Shown: positions 23,698-34,535, counted from the stretch's first letter. The stretch is 51,276 bases of DNA from CAUTNH01 sp963543845 (GCA_963543845.1 CAUUCL010000006.1:1-51276), one strand, 5' to 3'. The notes: generated by a model not told the origin, from the letters alone. Program-made: numbers and translations.

Positions 23698-26600
23698 TTA
23701 CCTTTTGAAAAAAGTTAAATCATACATAATATTTTCAAATATTATAATATCTGTACTTCTATTTATAGTTTTATGAACTCCATCACCAGATTTTATTGAA
23801 ACGTTTTCTCGGCACACTTTACTCTGATTTATTCTAGGAAGAAAATCACTATTTTCAATAGTCGTATCTTTTAATAATTGATTTAGGGTATTATTTGCAC
23901 TATTTATCACAAATTCCTTATGCGCTTCGCTAATGATATGTTGATTATTAACATTAATATAAAGACCATTAAATGTCATTTTAGCAATTATTTTGTGAAC
24001 AAATGCAACAAGCGGAATTAAACCACTACTATTAATATATTCATTATTTTTATTTTTAATATCAAACTCTGTTATTGAAATATCTTTATTTATTGCAGTC
24101 TCATAAACCTTATGATAATCTGTTCCAGCATATTTCACAGAATTATATTTATACATTTTTTGACCACGAACATAATACATTTTCTTACCATATTTTTGAC
24201 TAGTAAAGCCTTCATTAGATATCAGTTCATTGTTTTTTAAAATATCAGCAATCGTCAAATCAAGTGAGGTTTTATTTTTTAAGGTTGTATTATAGATCTT
24301 TTTAAAGTTTTCCTTTTTGGTAAACTCTTTATAATCTTCATTATTTGAATGATTGTCAAAGTCCTTAAATAACTGATTTTCTTCAGTATGAATTGTCATA
24401 TCTATTTTATATCTAACTTCAAATATTGCATATAAAGATAAATTACCATCTATTATAGTATCGTTTTTAACTCTGTCTTCATCAAGACTTGAAATCCTTT
24501 TAGACCAGTGAGAGAATATATGGTATTTAACATTATCATCATATTTATAGTTGTTATTTGTTTCAATATCACCAATGGTTAAATCGCCTTGGTTATTTTC
24601 TACAACATCTAAATAATTTTTACCATTAATATTTAGATTTTTACCATCAATATCCTTAAATGTTATTCTTTGCTTTTTAATAAAATTAACATAGTATGCA
24701 CTGTTTGATGTTAAATCAATACCATTTAATTTATCAACTTCTACACCATTATAATTTCCAGTTCTAATATCTTTAATGCTCCAAAGCTCATAACCAGGAG
24801 TTGGTGCAAGATTAAAGGCTGAATATAAATCAAACTCTTTTTGATTTTTTACAGTAACTTGGTAAGTTGTATCATTATCTCCTACACCATTATAGTATTT
24901 ATAATGGAATGTCAGTGTGCTTTCTTTTCTTTTTGAATAAAAGACTGCAAGTCTTAGTGTTTGTCCTTTTTTAATATGACCATCTGAATATGTACCGTTG
25001 TTATATAAAAGAGGTGAGATATTTACATCATACTTAGGATTTTCAGAATAATTTGTTGCATTTGATAATAGATAATTTTTTGTTTCAACGTGGTCACCCG
25101 CTTTAAGATCTCGGTATGACTGTGATTCTAGATATTCATAATCTGAAAAATTAGCCGAACCTTCATTTTTATTTACCTTAATCATATAATAGTCAATAAC
25201 TAAATTTCCAGTTCCATTTATAGTATAGTAAACCTCTAAAAGATTTATTTTTACCTTATCCATATCAGGCATATTTTCAATATCTGTTATATTGTGATAT
25301 TTTTTATTGTTATAGATAAAGTATGAAAAATTATAAACATTTCCTTGGTAGTTATATGATGGTTTAATAATTTCATCCCTTGCCATATTTTTATGATCAG
25401 AATTATTTAAAAGTTTATGTTGTGAATATCGAGCATGAGTTATTTTTTCGCCATCATCATAATTTATTTGCGATCTAAGATTATACTTAGTATTTAAATT
25501 AAGCTTTGCATCATAATCATTTCCAGTTGTGGGTTTTTTAAGTTTAAAATTAAGTCCGCCTGTCCCACTATCAACATCTTCAAGATTTTTTACAATATTA
25601 AAATCTTTAAACTCAAACCCTTGAGAAAATTCTTTAAGAATTTCCTTAGGGAAATTTATCATATCATCATCATAATGGTTCCTATCCATTAAACTATATA
25701 GGAATGTTCTTAAATTATCAGATATATAAGGATGCTCTGATACTTTCTTACCATCAACTGTAATATTAAGTTTCTTAGGCTTTTCAAATACAGCCTTAAT
25801 TTCAATATCTCCATCTATATCATCAATCGTATCACCTGGTTCATGTTCGCTAGATCCATGAAGGTATTTTATAATTTTACCAAATTTCTTGTACAATTCA
25901 TCATTAGAATCTCTAGTTTTGTAGTCATCTCCAACAGGAACTAAAGCTCTTTCAATTACCTCACCATCAGCTTCATTTTTTATAGTAACTGTATATTCAT
26001 GTTCAAATTTAGGCGTTAATGTAATATCATTAGTCGAATCTATTGGCGAGTAAAATTTAAATTTTTCACTACTTCCTCCAAAAATTGTATAAGCAGTTGT
26101 TACAACATCTGTATTATCATTATATATTGCTTCTGGAATAGAACTAATATAACTATTTGGTTTTAAACCAATAGGAATATTATATTCAAGCCTTGTCGTG
26201 TTATATTTATATTTACTATCGTCTTTTTTAAATACAATCTTATAAGTCTTTAATTTATATGATAAACTGATACTATCATTATTACTTTTTTCTATTTTAG
26301 TAGTTAATAAATTAAGTCTTGTAAAATTTCCAATATTTAAATAATTTAAATCACTATTTAAATTTATTTCCTCTTTTTTTAATAAGTAGTATATGTCTTT
26401 TTTAGTAGTTTTCCTAACTACTCCATCATTATTAGGGTTTACAGCCTCATACTCGGCGTTAAATTTAACCAATCTTTTCTCTGTTATAAGATTTAGTGTT
26501 GCCTCATATATAAAAGTATCATCAGGAATTTTAAAAGAACCATTTTCCGTTGATTTATTAATTCCGCCAATGGTAAAAAGAAAATCCACTATTTTGTTAG

Positions 26601-29600
26601 TTTGATTTTTCAAGATAGAACCATCATTTAGAATTTCATCATTTAGTTTTTGAGAAAAATACTCAAAATCTTTATCCTTATCAATTTTTTCTCCTGGAAA
26701 TTTTCTAAAACTAGTTTTATTTCCTGCATACTCATAACTTATTTCTAATTCTTTGTAAAATAAAAAATATAACTCAAGTGTTTCTTCAAAGTTATTTCCT
26801 ACTTTTTCAAGATTTGTAAGATTACTCCAATCAAGTCCACTATTGTTTAATAAATCCTCTAATGTTTTATACATAACTAAATTATTAGAATTATTTTTTA
26901 TTGCGATTCCACGAAGTTTGTATCTTACGCCATTAATAGTTATTGAGTTATCAGAATATCCACTGTAAAATTCTGGAAAAATAGTTTTAAAATCTATCGT
27001 TTCAAGTTTATTAAGATTTGTATCATAGTATTTTATTTCTTTATTTTTCTCATCAATTTTAAAATTAGCAAAACTTGAGAAGGTAGGATTTGTAACACTT
27101 AAAATATTATGCAATGCTCTATAAATATTTACATTTATAGTCTCTTTTTTTTCTTGAAGTCTAATAATATTTACTTTGAAACGATTTCTAGTTGATGTTT
27201 CTTGTATGTACTTTTTAGCAAATGTATCATTTCTAAATTTAGAAAATTCAAAACTAGATGCATCTTTTGATAAATCAAATCCTTCAAAGACTTGCTCTAC
27301 TGTTTGATTATAATTTGCACCATCTTTTGAAACTGCATATTTTCCAAATTCACTAGGTGATTTATACCCTCTAATCCCCTTACCTAAAAAATCGGCAATA
27401 TATTCAAAAGTATTATCATTTAAAAGAGCATCTCCTTCAGAATATTCCTTTTGACATATCGGGCCGCCTGATTTTTCGTTTTTAAAATTAAATTCATAAA
27501 CAATTTTTGAAAATTCTATTTCATGAGTTTCATTTTTGTATGATAATAGCTTAATTTCATTTTTACTACCATCATCAATTTTACTAATTCCATAGGCATA
27601 ATCAATATAATCATTATTTTTAAAAATTTCTTTCAAACCAATTTCTAAAAGCTTTTTTTCAACATCATCAATTGATAAATCTTTTTCTGGTAAATTATGA
27701 TAGTCTGAGGTTTGAAGCTTTAAAGAATAATCTACAACATCCGTTCCCTGTTTAATCCTTAAGGTCGATTGGAAGAATTTCCAGTAAATTTGGGCTGATA
27801 TACTTTTGTCTTCTAATTTTTCATCATCAAGTTTAAAATTTTGTTTGTTTTCAACTCTTAAATCACTTCCTAAAGCCTCTGAATTTAAAAAATCAACATG
27901 AGAAACTTCATTATTTTTATTACTTTCGCTAGAAGTAATAAAATCTAGCTTATAATCAAAATACTTAGATAAGTAAAACTTTTTAGTTAAATAAAGTGTA
28001 TCAGGTTTATTTTTATCATGATAAAATTTATATTCGACAGGTTTAAGATATTTCAAATATATTTCTGTATTATCATCTAAGACTTCAAAATGTTGAAAGT
28101 CTATTAAATTTGTTAAACCAGAATCTGTATATATTGCATAAAGTTGTTTATCAGTTTCAGAAAGCTTATATAAACCTCTCTTTTTTAATTTTTCAACTAC
28201 TAAATCAAGTGTAAGTTTAGAATCTCTTTCAACATTAAAAGTTAAATCAACATTATTCTCATCACTTTTTAAATGCACTTTATAACTAGATAATATCTCA
28301 TATCTTGCATAAAGTTTGTTTACCACAGGATTTAATGGATTAAAGGGTACATACTTTTTAAAAAACTCGTACTTTAAATCATCAAAATCAACTAGTTCTT
28401 CTCCATTAGCATAACTTTTTCCTTTAATATCAATATTTTTGAATGTTTTTCCAAAGCCAACATACTCATAAGATAATACTCCATTAACTTTGTCTCTTAT
28501 ACTTTCTTGAAGTGTTTTATCTAATATTGCACCAAATTTAACTGTGATAATTTCTGTTTTAAGTGAAAAGCCAAGCTTATCTCTTTTAGCATAGCTTAGA
28601 GCAAATTTATACTCTTTTATCTTTAAATTAACATCAAAGTTTTTTACATTATCATCATCAAATGAAATATCAACACCATTTGTATCATCAAAATAAAATC
28701 CGTTTAAAATTGGATTTGAATCTTTATTGCTATTTATAATAGATGTTATAGCAGGAGCTGATAATTTTAATGTATCATCATTTGTTTTAGCATTTAAACC
28801 TGAAACCTTATATTCTTTATCCTCACCATTTAAACTAAACTTAAAAGTAATGTTATATGGTCTGTTATTCCATCTTGCAAGACATTTTTTTACAACATAT
28901 GTTGAACTATTGTTTTCAACTTGTCCGTTTTCTAAAACTCGTCCAGTCTCACTGTCTACAAAATGTTTTAAATCATATACACCATATTTATAGTTATATT
29001 TCACAAAAAATAGATTTTTCACATCTAGCTGATTATTAAAAAATTCACCTGGATATTTAACAAATTCTAAATCGTTTAACTCCTCACCCATTGCATAAAA
29101 CTTATAAACAACTCCTGCTACTAAATTAGGAACAAGAATAATATCTTTATTTATTTTTCTTGGGAAAGTGCCACTGTTTTCAAATGCATCTTTATTTATA
29201 TCATATGATGTGTTGTCATTTTTAACTTGTGACCAGTTTTTAACACGATAGTATTTATTTAAAAATACGCCATTTTCAAACTCTTGTTTTTTATTGTAGT
29301 TTAAAAAGTTGGAATCAAAATTAGTTGAATCTATATTTTCTATGTGCGGAGCATACTCTGAATTAGTTGGGTCTTGTTTATATTTTTCAAAAGCCTCAAT
29401 GCTTTTAAAATATTTAACTTGATAAGTCTTCTTTATAAAATTTGAGCATATATTAGTATCTTCTTTAATTCTAATTGAAGTAATTCTTTTGAATTCTTCC
29501 ATTTTATCTTTTCCATCAATGTACCAATTTGAAAAGATATAATTTTCCCCTTCTTGAGTATTTAAAAACTCTAGTGATTCACTTAGCTGATCAAACCATC

Positions 29601-30765
29601 TAATAACATCATCATCTCTTACGCTTTTATCACAAAATGAAATATTATTGATGATAGTTTCATTTTTAGGCACTTGAAATCTTACAAGTTCTTCTCTTTC
29701 TCCAGTTGGAATTTCTTCATAAAATATTAGCTGAGCATTAACATCTCTTTTCTCATAATACTCTCTTGATATATTAATCTCTGTTAATGTGTTTATTAAA
29801 AAATCATTTGTTCCATAAGTACTTCTTGCTCTATTTATTGTAAGTGATGCAAATTTTAAAGCAGGATAGTTAGAATTATTGTATGGATAGTAAATATAAT
29901 CATAACCGTCTATTTTTTCAGTTTTATTTATTCTTTCTTGAATTGCTTTAATAAGTTTTGCACCATCTTCTAAATCAGATGATGAAAAAGAACCCTTAGG
30001 CATTACTCCGATTACTTTATCTACACCATTTACTTTTCTTTTAACAAATGTTAGATTATCCGTATCAATAAAAAGTTTATATCTGTTTATTCTTTTTCCA
30101 TCAATACTTTCAGTTTGAAGATAGTAATCTTCTTTATCATTTTTAATTTGTTTTTTACCATTTGAGTAAAAACTACTTATCTTACTGTAAATATCATTTA
30201 ACTCAAATAAAAAATCTTTATCCTTATTCTCAATTCCAAAGCGAGCATAGTTTCCTCTTCCTTTAACTACTTCAATTTTTTGTTTTGGAAGAGATTCAAC
30301 CTGAAAAATATCATTTATTTTAAACTCACGCATTTTATAAATTGAAGGTCTGTAAACTAACTCTGCGTCATAGTATTCCTTGCCATTTGTTGATTCTGCA
30401 TCATTTTTCTTTAATTCACCAAATGTAAATGATTTTTTAAACTCTTCAAGTTCATCATCTGAAAGTCCGTATTTTTTTATACCCTCATTATATAAAAGCT
30501 TATATTGTGAGTTTTTTAGTCTTTGAACTTTCTTCTCATAAGAAAAATCAGCAGAAAAAATCGCTAAACCTAAGATAAACAATACAACAAAACAAACAAA
30601 AAAGGCAATTAAAGATCCAGTGAATTTTATTTTTATCCTTGGAGCTTTTTCCTTTTTTGTTGCATCATTATCACTGTTTTCCTGTGATATTTGTTCTTCT
30701 TGATTATTTTCTTTATTTTCTTCTTCTTGATTATTTGTTATATTTTCATCTTCAAAAATTTGCAT
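23698..30765 (-). CDS. Giant membrane-anchored surface protein with InlB-like beta repeats
   Basis: A 2355-residue protein. Residues 1-48 are acidic, Gln/Asn/Glu-rich and cytoplasmic; 49-71 form one transmembrane anchor (SLIAFFVCFVVLFILG); the remaining 2280 residues are extracellular. That part is a long series of divergent beta modules of 70-90 residues with InlB/MucBP-like endings, for example ITFKFSLNGEDKEYKVSG, HIFSHWSKRIS and LYAIFE. No LPXTG or catalytic domain was seen. It likely acts in adhesion or as a surface stalk. It follows the J-domain membrane gene by 8 bases and shares its promoter. Confidence 0.8.
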   Translation of the reverse strand: MQIFEDENITNNQEEENKENNQEEQISQENSDNDATKKEKAPRIKIKFTGSLIAFFVCFVVLFILGLAIFSADFSYEKKVQRLKNSQYKLLYNEGIKKYGLSDDELEEFKKSFTFGELKKNDAESTNGKEYYDAELVYRPSIYKMREFKINDIFQVESLPKQKIEVVKGRGNYARFGIENKDKDFLFELNDIYSKISSFYSNGKKQIKNDKEDYYLQTESIDGKRINRYKLFIDTDNLTFVKRKVNGVDKVIGVMPKGSFSSSDLEDGAKLIKAIQERINKTEKIDGYDYIYYPYNNSNYPALKFASLTINRARSTYGTNDFLINTLTEINISREYYEKRDVNAQLIFYEEIPTGEREELVRFQVPKNETIINNISFCDKSVRDDDVIRWFDQLSESLEFLNTQEGENYIFSNWYIDGKDKMEEFKRITSIRIKEDTNICSNFIKKTYQVKYFKSIEAFEKYKQDPTNSEYAPHIENIDSTNFDSNFLNYNKKQEFENGVFLNKYYRVKNWSQVKNDNTSYDINKDAFENSGTFPRKINKDIILVPNLVAGVVYKFYAMGEELNDLEFVKYPGEFFNNQLDVKNLFFVKYNYKYGVYDLKHFVDSETGRVLENGQVENNSSTYVVKKCLARWNNRPYNITFKFSLNGEDKEYKVSGLNAKTNDDTLKLSAPAITSIINSNKDSNPILNGFYFDDTNGVDISFDDDNVKNFDVNLKIKEYKFALSYAKRDKLGFSLKTEIITVKFGAILDKTLQESIRDKVNGVLSYEYVGFGKTFKNIDIKGKSYANGEELVDFDDLKYEFFKKYVPFNPLNPVVNKLYARYEILSSYKVHLKSDENNVDLTFNVERDSKLTLDLVVEKLKKRGLYKLSETDKQLYAIYTDSGLTNLIDFQHFEVLDDNTEIYLKYLKPVEYKFYHDKNKPDTLYLTKKFYLSKYFDYKLDFITSSESNKNNEVSHVDFLNSEALGSDLRVENKQNFKLDDEKLEDKSISAQIYWKFFQSTLRIKQGTDVVDYSLKLQTSDYHNLPEKDLSIDDVEKKLLEIGLKEIFKNNDYIDYAYGISKIDDGSKNEIKLLSYKNETHEIEFSKIVYEFNFKNEKSGGPICQKEYSEGDALLNDNTFEYIADFLGKGIRGYKSPSEFGKYAVSKDGANYNQTVEQVFEGFDLSKDASSFEFSKFRNDTFAKKYIQETSTRNRFKVNIIRLQEKKETINVNIYRALHNILSVTNPTFSSFANFKIDEKNKEIKYYDTNLNKLETIDFKTIFPEFYSGYSDNSITINGVRYKLRGIAIKNNSNNLVMYKTLEDLLNNSGLDWSNLTNLEKVGNNFEETLELYFLFYKELEISYEYAGNKTSFRKFPGEKIDKDKDFEYFSQKLNDEILNDGSILKNQTNKIVDFLFTIGGINKSTENGSFKIPDDTFIYEATLNLITEKRLVKFNAEYEAVNPNNDGVVRKTTKKDIYYLLKKEEINLNSDLNYLNIGNFTRLNLLTTKIEKSNNDSISLSYKLKTYKIVFKKDDSKYKYNTTRLEYNIPIGLKPNSYISSIPEAIYNDNTDVVTTAYTIFGGSSEKFKFYSPIDSTNDITLTPKFEHEYTVTIKNEADGEVIERALVPVGDDYKTRDSNDELYKKFGKIIKYLHGSSEHEPGDTIDDIDGDIEIKAVFEKPKKLNITVDGKKVSEHPYISDNLRTFLYSLMDRNHYDDDMINFPKEILKEFSQGFEFKDFNIVKNLEDVDSGTGGLNFKLKKPTTGNDYDAKLNLNTKYNLRSQINYDDGEKITHARYSQHKLLNNSDHKNMARDEIIKPSYNYQGNVYNFSYFIYNNKKYHNITDIENMPDMDKVKINLLEVYYTINGTGNLVIDYYMIKVNKNEGSANFSDYEYLESQSYRDLKAGDHVETKNYLLSNATNYSENPKYDVNISPLLYNNGTYSDGHIKKGQTLRLAVFYSKRKESTLTFHYKYYNGVGDNDTTYQVTVKNQKEFDLYSAFNLAPTPGYELWSIKDIRTGNYNGVEVDKLNGIDLTSNSAYYVNFIKKQRITFKDIDGKNLNINGKNYLDVVENNQGDLTIGDIETNNNYKYDDNVKYHIFSHWSKRISSLDEDRVKNDTIIDGNLSLYAIFEVRYKIDMTIHTEENQLFKDFDNHSNNEDYKEFTKKENFKKIYNTTLKNKTSLDLTIADILKNNELISNEGFTSQKYGKKMYYVRGQKMYKYNSVKYAGTDYHKVYETAINKDISITEFDIKNKNNEYINSSGLIPLVAFVHKIIAKMTFNGLYINVNNQHIISEAHKEFVINSANNTLNQLLKDTTIENSDFLPRINQSKVCRENVSIKSGDGVHKTINRSTDIIIFENIMYDLTFFKR

Positions 30766-30773
30766 GTAATCAC

Positions 30774-31985
30774 CTATTGCTTATAAACACCTTCACGGTC
30801 ATATAATAACTTTTTAGCCTTATCTGATAAAACATCATAAGCCTTTTGAACTTTCATAAATTTCTCAGGAGCACTAGGATCAGTTGATAAGTCTGGGTGG
30901 TATTTTTTAGCAAGTATTCTGTATGCTTTTTTTATCGCCTCTTCACTAGCATTTGGATTAAGTCCTAAGCAGCGATATAAAAAATCATTCTTAACTTTAT
31001 TTGCACCAGCTTTTGGAATAGATGCTTTTGATCTTTGCTCTGCTCTTTTTCTTGCTTCTTGTTGACGAAGATATTCTTGTCGTCTTCTTTCTTCTTCTCT
31101 ACGCTTTTGCTCTTTCAGCATTTCTTGCTTTTGCTTTAAAATAGTTTCTCTTCTTCTTTGCTCTTCTTTTTCTCTTTGAGCTCTTTCTTTTTCAAGTCGT
31201 TTTCTTTCAAGCTCTCTTTCCTTCATAGCTTGCTCAGCCATCTTCTTATTTTTTAGAGCTTGTTCTCTTTCTCTTTCTTGTTGCATTTTTTGATAGTCAT
31301 TAGAATAAGTATTGTTTGTATAATTTTTATGCATATCGCTATATGTATTGTTGTTATATGAACTACCGTACTCACTAGCAAATGTCTGATTTTTAGGTTC
31401 AACCTTTTTAACTTTCTTCTCTTTAATTTTTACAGGTTTAACCTTAGCAGGTTTTGCTGGTTTAACTTTTTTAATTTTCTCAGGTCTAGCTGGTCTTGGT
31501 GTTGGAGGAGTTTTAGCTTTTCTGTTTGCAGATGCTGCAAGCATTTTTCTTTCCATTTTCCATAAGAAATCCCAAGAATTTGGATCTAGTTTATCAGGAA
31601 CAAGCATCCAAGAAACTACGATTGAAAGATCAAAAAGAATAACAAGCAAATAATAAACAAATATTCCATTTCGACTTATATTAAAAACACCAAATCCACT
31701 TGCCCCAAATAAATTAAGTCTTACAAAAGACCAAACTAATAAAAGGGTAACAAATAATACGTTAACGCCTATTACGCTACCTACGATATATCCCTTCGCT
31801 CTTACTTGATTTTCTTTTTTATATTTTGCAGATAAACCAATCGAAATAATAAGCCAAAAAACAAGCGCACATAGTAAAAATGTAATTCCTACTATATCAG
31901 CTAATGTCATCTGTGATTTTGCACTTAAAATTGTCTGAATTGCAGTCTCACTGTTTTTTGCTATTTCTTGCTTTAAAATTAACAT
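30774..31985 (-). CDS. Membrane protein with C-terminal J domain
   Basis: A 403-residue protein. Three transmembrane helices (about 28-50, 65-88, 107-128) are followed by a Pro/Lys linker (155-200), a highly charged Arg/Glu/Lys coiled coil (225-325) and a C-terminal J domain (333-403) with HPD at 363-365. J domains stimulate Hsp70 ATPase, so this would recruit DnaK to the membrane. It lacks the Gly/Phe and zinc regions of DnaJ. The C-terminal J domain and its pairing with the giant surface protein suggest a role in export or assembly. Confidence 0.82.
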   Translation of the reverse strand: MLILKQEIAKNSETAIQTILSAKSQMTLADIVGITFLLCALVFWLIISIGLSAKYKKENQVRAKGYIVGSVIGVNVLFVTLLLVWSFVRLNLFGASGFGVFNISRNGIFVYYLLVILFDLSIVVSWMLVPDKLDPNSWDFLWKMERKMLAASANRKAKTPPTPRPARPEKIKKVKPAKPAKVKPVKIKEKKVKKVEPKNQTFASEYGSSYNNNTYSDMHKNYTNNTYSNDYQKMQQEREREQALKNKKMAEQAMKERELERKRLEKERAQREKEEQRRRETILKQKQEMLKEQKRREEERRRQEYLRQQEARKRAEQRSKASIPKAGANKVKNDFLYRCLGLNPNASEEAIKKAYRILAKKYHPDLSTDPSAPEKFMKVQKAYDVLSDKAKKLLYDREGVYKQ

Positions 31986-32011
31986 AGTTCACCTTTTTCC
32001 ATAGTACTATT

Positions 32012-32039
32012 ATTATAACAAAAAACTATTTTTTTGCAA
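32012..32039 (-). promoter_or_regulatory. Promoter of the J-domain/giant-protein operon
   Basis: Minus-strand -35 TTGCAA (32039-32034), 16-base spacer, and extended -10 TGT-TATAAT (32020-32012). Transcription starts near 32005, with ribosome site AAGGTG before the ATG. The same TTGCAA box occurs in the G10 promoter at 6451. Confidence 0.55.
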
Positions 32040-32104
32040 TTTTATTACCACATAACCGCTCTATATAGCGATTGGGAGTTGTATTTATTTTTAAAATTAT
32101 TTTA

Positions 32105-32113
32105 TGGTAAAAT
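32105..32113 (+). promoter_or_regulatory. Extended -10 promoter of the CPBP protease gene
   Basis: TGG followed by TAAAAT, 21 bases before the start codon, with GAAGGTG between them. It diverges from the J-domain operon promoter within a 149-base intergenic region. Confidence 0.45.
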
Positions 32114-32134
32114 ATATCTAAAGAAGGTGAAAAA

Positions 32135-33364
32135 ATGGAAGATCCAGACTTTAAAAAAATATTTAAACCATATAAAAACTTTTATAAAAATAGTAAAAAT
32201 CAAAGTAAAGCTAACTATAAAAAATGGTATTATGTAACAACAATTATAGTATATTTTTTAGTAATGTTTTTTTCTGCTATTTTAATCACTCTCGCTCTTT
32301 CTCTAACTTCAAAATTAAGTAATAAAAAAGATATTATAACATCAGTTAATAAGCAAATAGCAACCGTCGTTTTTAAAGATGGTGCAACCCTTGGAATTAG
32401 TACAATAAATGATACAAGTGATGTTGATAATCCAGATTTTCACAATATTAGAAAAGACCTTCAACTAATAAAATTTAAATATAAGAATATTGATTATACT
32501 TTATTTGTAAATAAACTTACTGATAAAAACAATAAAGACCAAAGCCCAATATTAAAATATATTTATGAAAATGGTATTTTAAAAGCCGATAGAGTTATGG
32601 ATTTAATTAGTGGAAATGTTAAAAAACTTGGAAATCTTCCTATTAAAATATCATATGGTTTTAATGGCTATGATAAAAGTAAAACCTTTGAAAGCGAATA
32701 TCCTTTTGTTAAAGATAAAATTAAAACAGATAAATTTAGTGAGTTTAAAAACAGAGATAAAATAATATCAAAGAGTACCTTACAAAGCTACTATCATAAT
32801 GAAAATATTATTAACTTTTTTGTTTATCTTATTGCCTTTATAGTGATTTTAGCAATGCTTATTAAAGATTTAAAAAGTGATGGTAAGCTATTTTACAAAG
32901 ATATAAATAAAAGCCTATACCGTATTCCAGTTTTCTTTATTGCCATGTTTGTTGTTTTAAATGTAGTTGTCGATAATATCCTAACCGAGATGCAATCACT
33001 TTTAAAATACGAGATACTATCATCTGTTAACCAAAGATCAATTGAGCTTTTACTAAATGATAAACTAGGTATCTTAATGGTTATATCAGCAGTTTTATTT
33101 GCGCCGTTTGTTGAGGAACTAGTTTTTAGAAAAGCATTTTTTAACACTATTAAATCAAAGCCAATTGCTCTTTATACATCAAGTCTTGTGTTTGGACTTT
33201 TACATTGTATTGGTGAGACAACTCCTGAGGCAATGGTTATAAATTTAATTTCCTATATGTCAGCAGGTCTTATCCTTGGCGGAATTTATTTATTTTCTAA
33301 AAAGAATATTTACATTTCAATTTATGTTCATTTAATCTGGAATGCCATGTCTTTTCTGCTTTAG
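32135..33364 (+). CDS. CPBP-family intramembrane metalloprotease
   Basis: A 409-residue membrane protein. An N-terminal helix (about 32-55) precedes an extracytoplasmic domain of about 170 residues, then further helices and the C-terminal CPBP (Abi/CAAX protease) domain with its three motifs: FVEELVFRKAF, FGLLH and HLIWN. Members cleave inside the membrane or act in bacteriocin self-protection and protein processing. GAAGGTG lies before the ATG. The large domain ahead of the protease domain is unusual for the family. Confidence 0.8.
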   Translation: MEDPDFKKIFKPYKNFYKNSKNQSKANYKKWYYVTTIIVYFLVMFFSAILITLALSLTSKLSNKKDIITSVNKQIATVVFKDGATLGISTINDTSDVDNPDFHNIRKDLQLIKFKYKNIDYTLFVNKLTDKNNKDQSPILKYIYENGILKADRVMDLISGNVKKLGNLPIKISYGFNGYDKSKTFESEYPFVKDKIKTDKFSEFKNRDKIISKSTLQSYYHNENIINFFVYLIAFIVILAMLIKDLKSDGKLFYKDINKSLYRIPVFFIAMFVVLNVVVDNILTEMQSLLKYEILSSVNQRSIELLLNDKLGILMVISAVLFAPFVEELVFRKAFFNTIKSKPIALYTSSLVFGLLHCIGETTPEAMVINLISYMSAGLILGGIYLFSKKNIYISIYVHLIWNAMSFLL

Positions 33365-33373
33365 CATAAAAAT

Positions 33374-33402
33374 AAAAAATGGTGCAATTCGCACCATTTT
33401 TT
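33374..33402. terminator. Bidirectional terminator between the protease gene and dnaJ
   Basis: A perfect 12-bp stem, AAAAAATGGTGC (33374-33385) with GCACCATTTTTT (33391-33402), and a 5-base loop. A and T runs on both sides serve the two convergent genes. Confidence 0.9.
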
Positions 33403-33405
33403 ATT

Positions 33406-34515
33406 TTAATTTTTCTTTGGCATTGAGCCGTCAATTTCACCAAGTCTTTGGAAAAGTTTAGTTTGTTCAAGTGTTAAGTTTTTAGGAGTAACAATATTTA
33501 CAACCACATAATGATCGCCTTTTTTGCCCATTCCAGATGAAGAAATTCCTTTATCCCTAATTTTTAAGACTGTGCCAGATTTTAACCCAGCAGGGATTGT
33601 TAAAGGATGAAAACCATGAATTGTCTCAATTGAAACAGTATCTCCTAAAACTGCTTGTGAGATACTTACAGATAAGTATGAGTAAATATCATTCCCTTTT
33701 CTTTCAAATTTAGAACTAGGATTTACAGTAAATTTAATAAATAAATCTCCCGCTCTTCCCCCATTTATTCCATCATTACCATAACCTTTTACTCTTAAAT
33801 GAGTACCATTATCAACACCAGCAGGGATAGTTATCTCAATTCTTTTAGAAATCTTTTTAACTTTTGCACCACCACATGTTTTACATTTTTCAGTTATGAT
33901 AGTTCCCCTGCCATAACATTGTGGACATGATGATTGGGTTTGAATTTGACCAAAGATAGAATTTTGTCTAACAATAACTGTTCCTCTACCGCCACACTTT
34001 GGACATTTTTTAATAGCTTTAGGGTTATCAGCACCACTTCCGCTACATGTCTGACATGTTTGAAATTTTTCTATTGTAATAGTTTTTTTAACTCCATGAA
34101 CTGCATCATCAAAGCTAATTGTAAGATTAAGCATCTGATCATCGCCATCTGCTTGAGCACTTCCTGATGGTCTTTGACTTTGTCTTGCACCAGAAGCATC
34201 GCCACCAAAAAACGAACCAAATCCAAATGATGAGAAAAACTCATTAAATATGTCTTGATAACTTCCAAAATTAGAAAAATCTTGACCTCCGAAATCTACA
34301 CCATCATGACCAAATCTATCATATTTAGCTCTTTTTTGCTCATCTGATAAGCATGCATAGGCTTCTTGAACTTCCTTAAATTTTTCCTCAGCATTAGGCT
34401 CACTAGAAACATCTGGATGATATTTTTTAGCAAGTTTTCGATATGCTTGTCTTATCTCATCAGATGTTGCTGTTCTAGTTATACCTAATACCTTGTAATA
34501 ATCTTTTTTAGCCAT
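33406..34515 (-). CDS. dnaJ: Chaperone DnaJ
   Basis: A 369-residue type I Hsp40. J domain 1-70 with HPD (KKYHPDVSS), Gly/Phe-rich region with a GGDASGARQSQRPSGSAQ linker, then four zinc-finger motifs: CQTCSGSG, CPKCGGRG, CPQCYGRG and a variant fourth, CKTCGGAK. The C-terminal peptide-binding domains are complete. It is the last gene of the hrcA operon. Confidence 0.96.
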   Translation of the reverse strand: MAKKDYYKVLGITRTATSDEIRQAYRKLAKKYHPDVSSEPNAEEKFKEVQEAYACLSDEQKRAKYDRFGHDGVDFGGQDFSNFGSYQDIFNEFFSSFGFGSFFGGDASGARQSQRPSGSAQADGDDQMLNLTISFDDAVHGVKKTITIEKFQTCQTCSGSGADNPKAIKKCPKCGGRGTVIVRQNSIFGQIQTQSSCPQCYGRGTIITEKCKTCGGAKVKKISKRIEITIPAGVDNGTHLRVKGYGNDGINGGRAGDLFIKFTVNPSSKFERKGNDIYSYLSVSISQAVLGDTVSIETIHGFHPLTIPAGLKSGTVLKIRDKGISSSGMGKKGDHYVVVNIVTPKNLTLEQTKLFQRLGEIDGSMPKKN

Positions 34516-34535
34516 TAAATGCTCCTAATACTTTT

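Noticed and set aside
26393..29039. Several plus-strand frames of 60-88 codons inside the giant surface-protein gene
   Set aside because: They are shadows of a long, continuous minus-strand gene and show no family features or start signals.
32054..32073. Small palindrome aaccgct/agcgatt between divergent promoters
   Set aside because: Only seven pairs with one mismatch and no T tract; too short to claim an operator or element end.
32034..32237. 67-codon plus-strand frame over the start of the CPBP protease gene
   Set aside because: It is out of frame with the protease and covers its promoter; its composition reflects A+T bias only.
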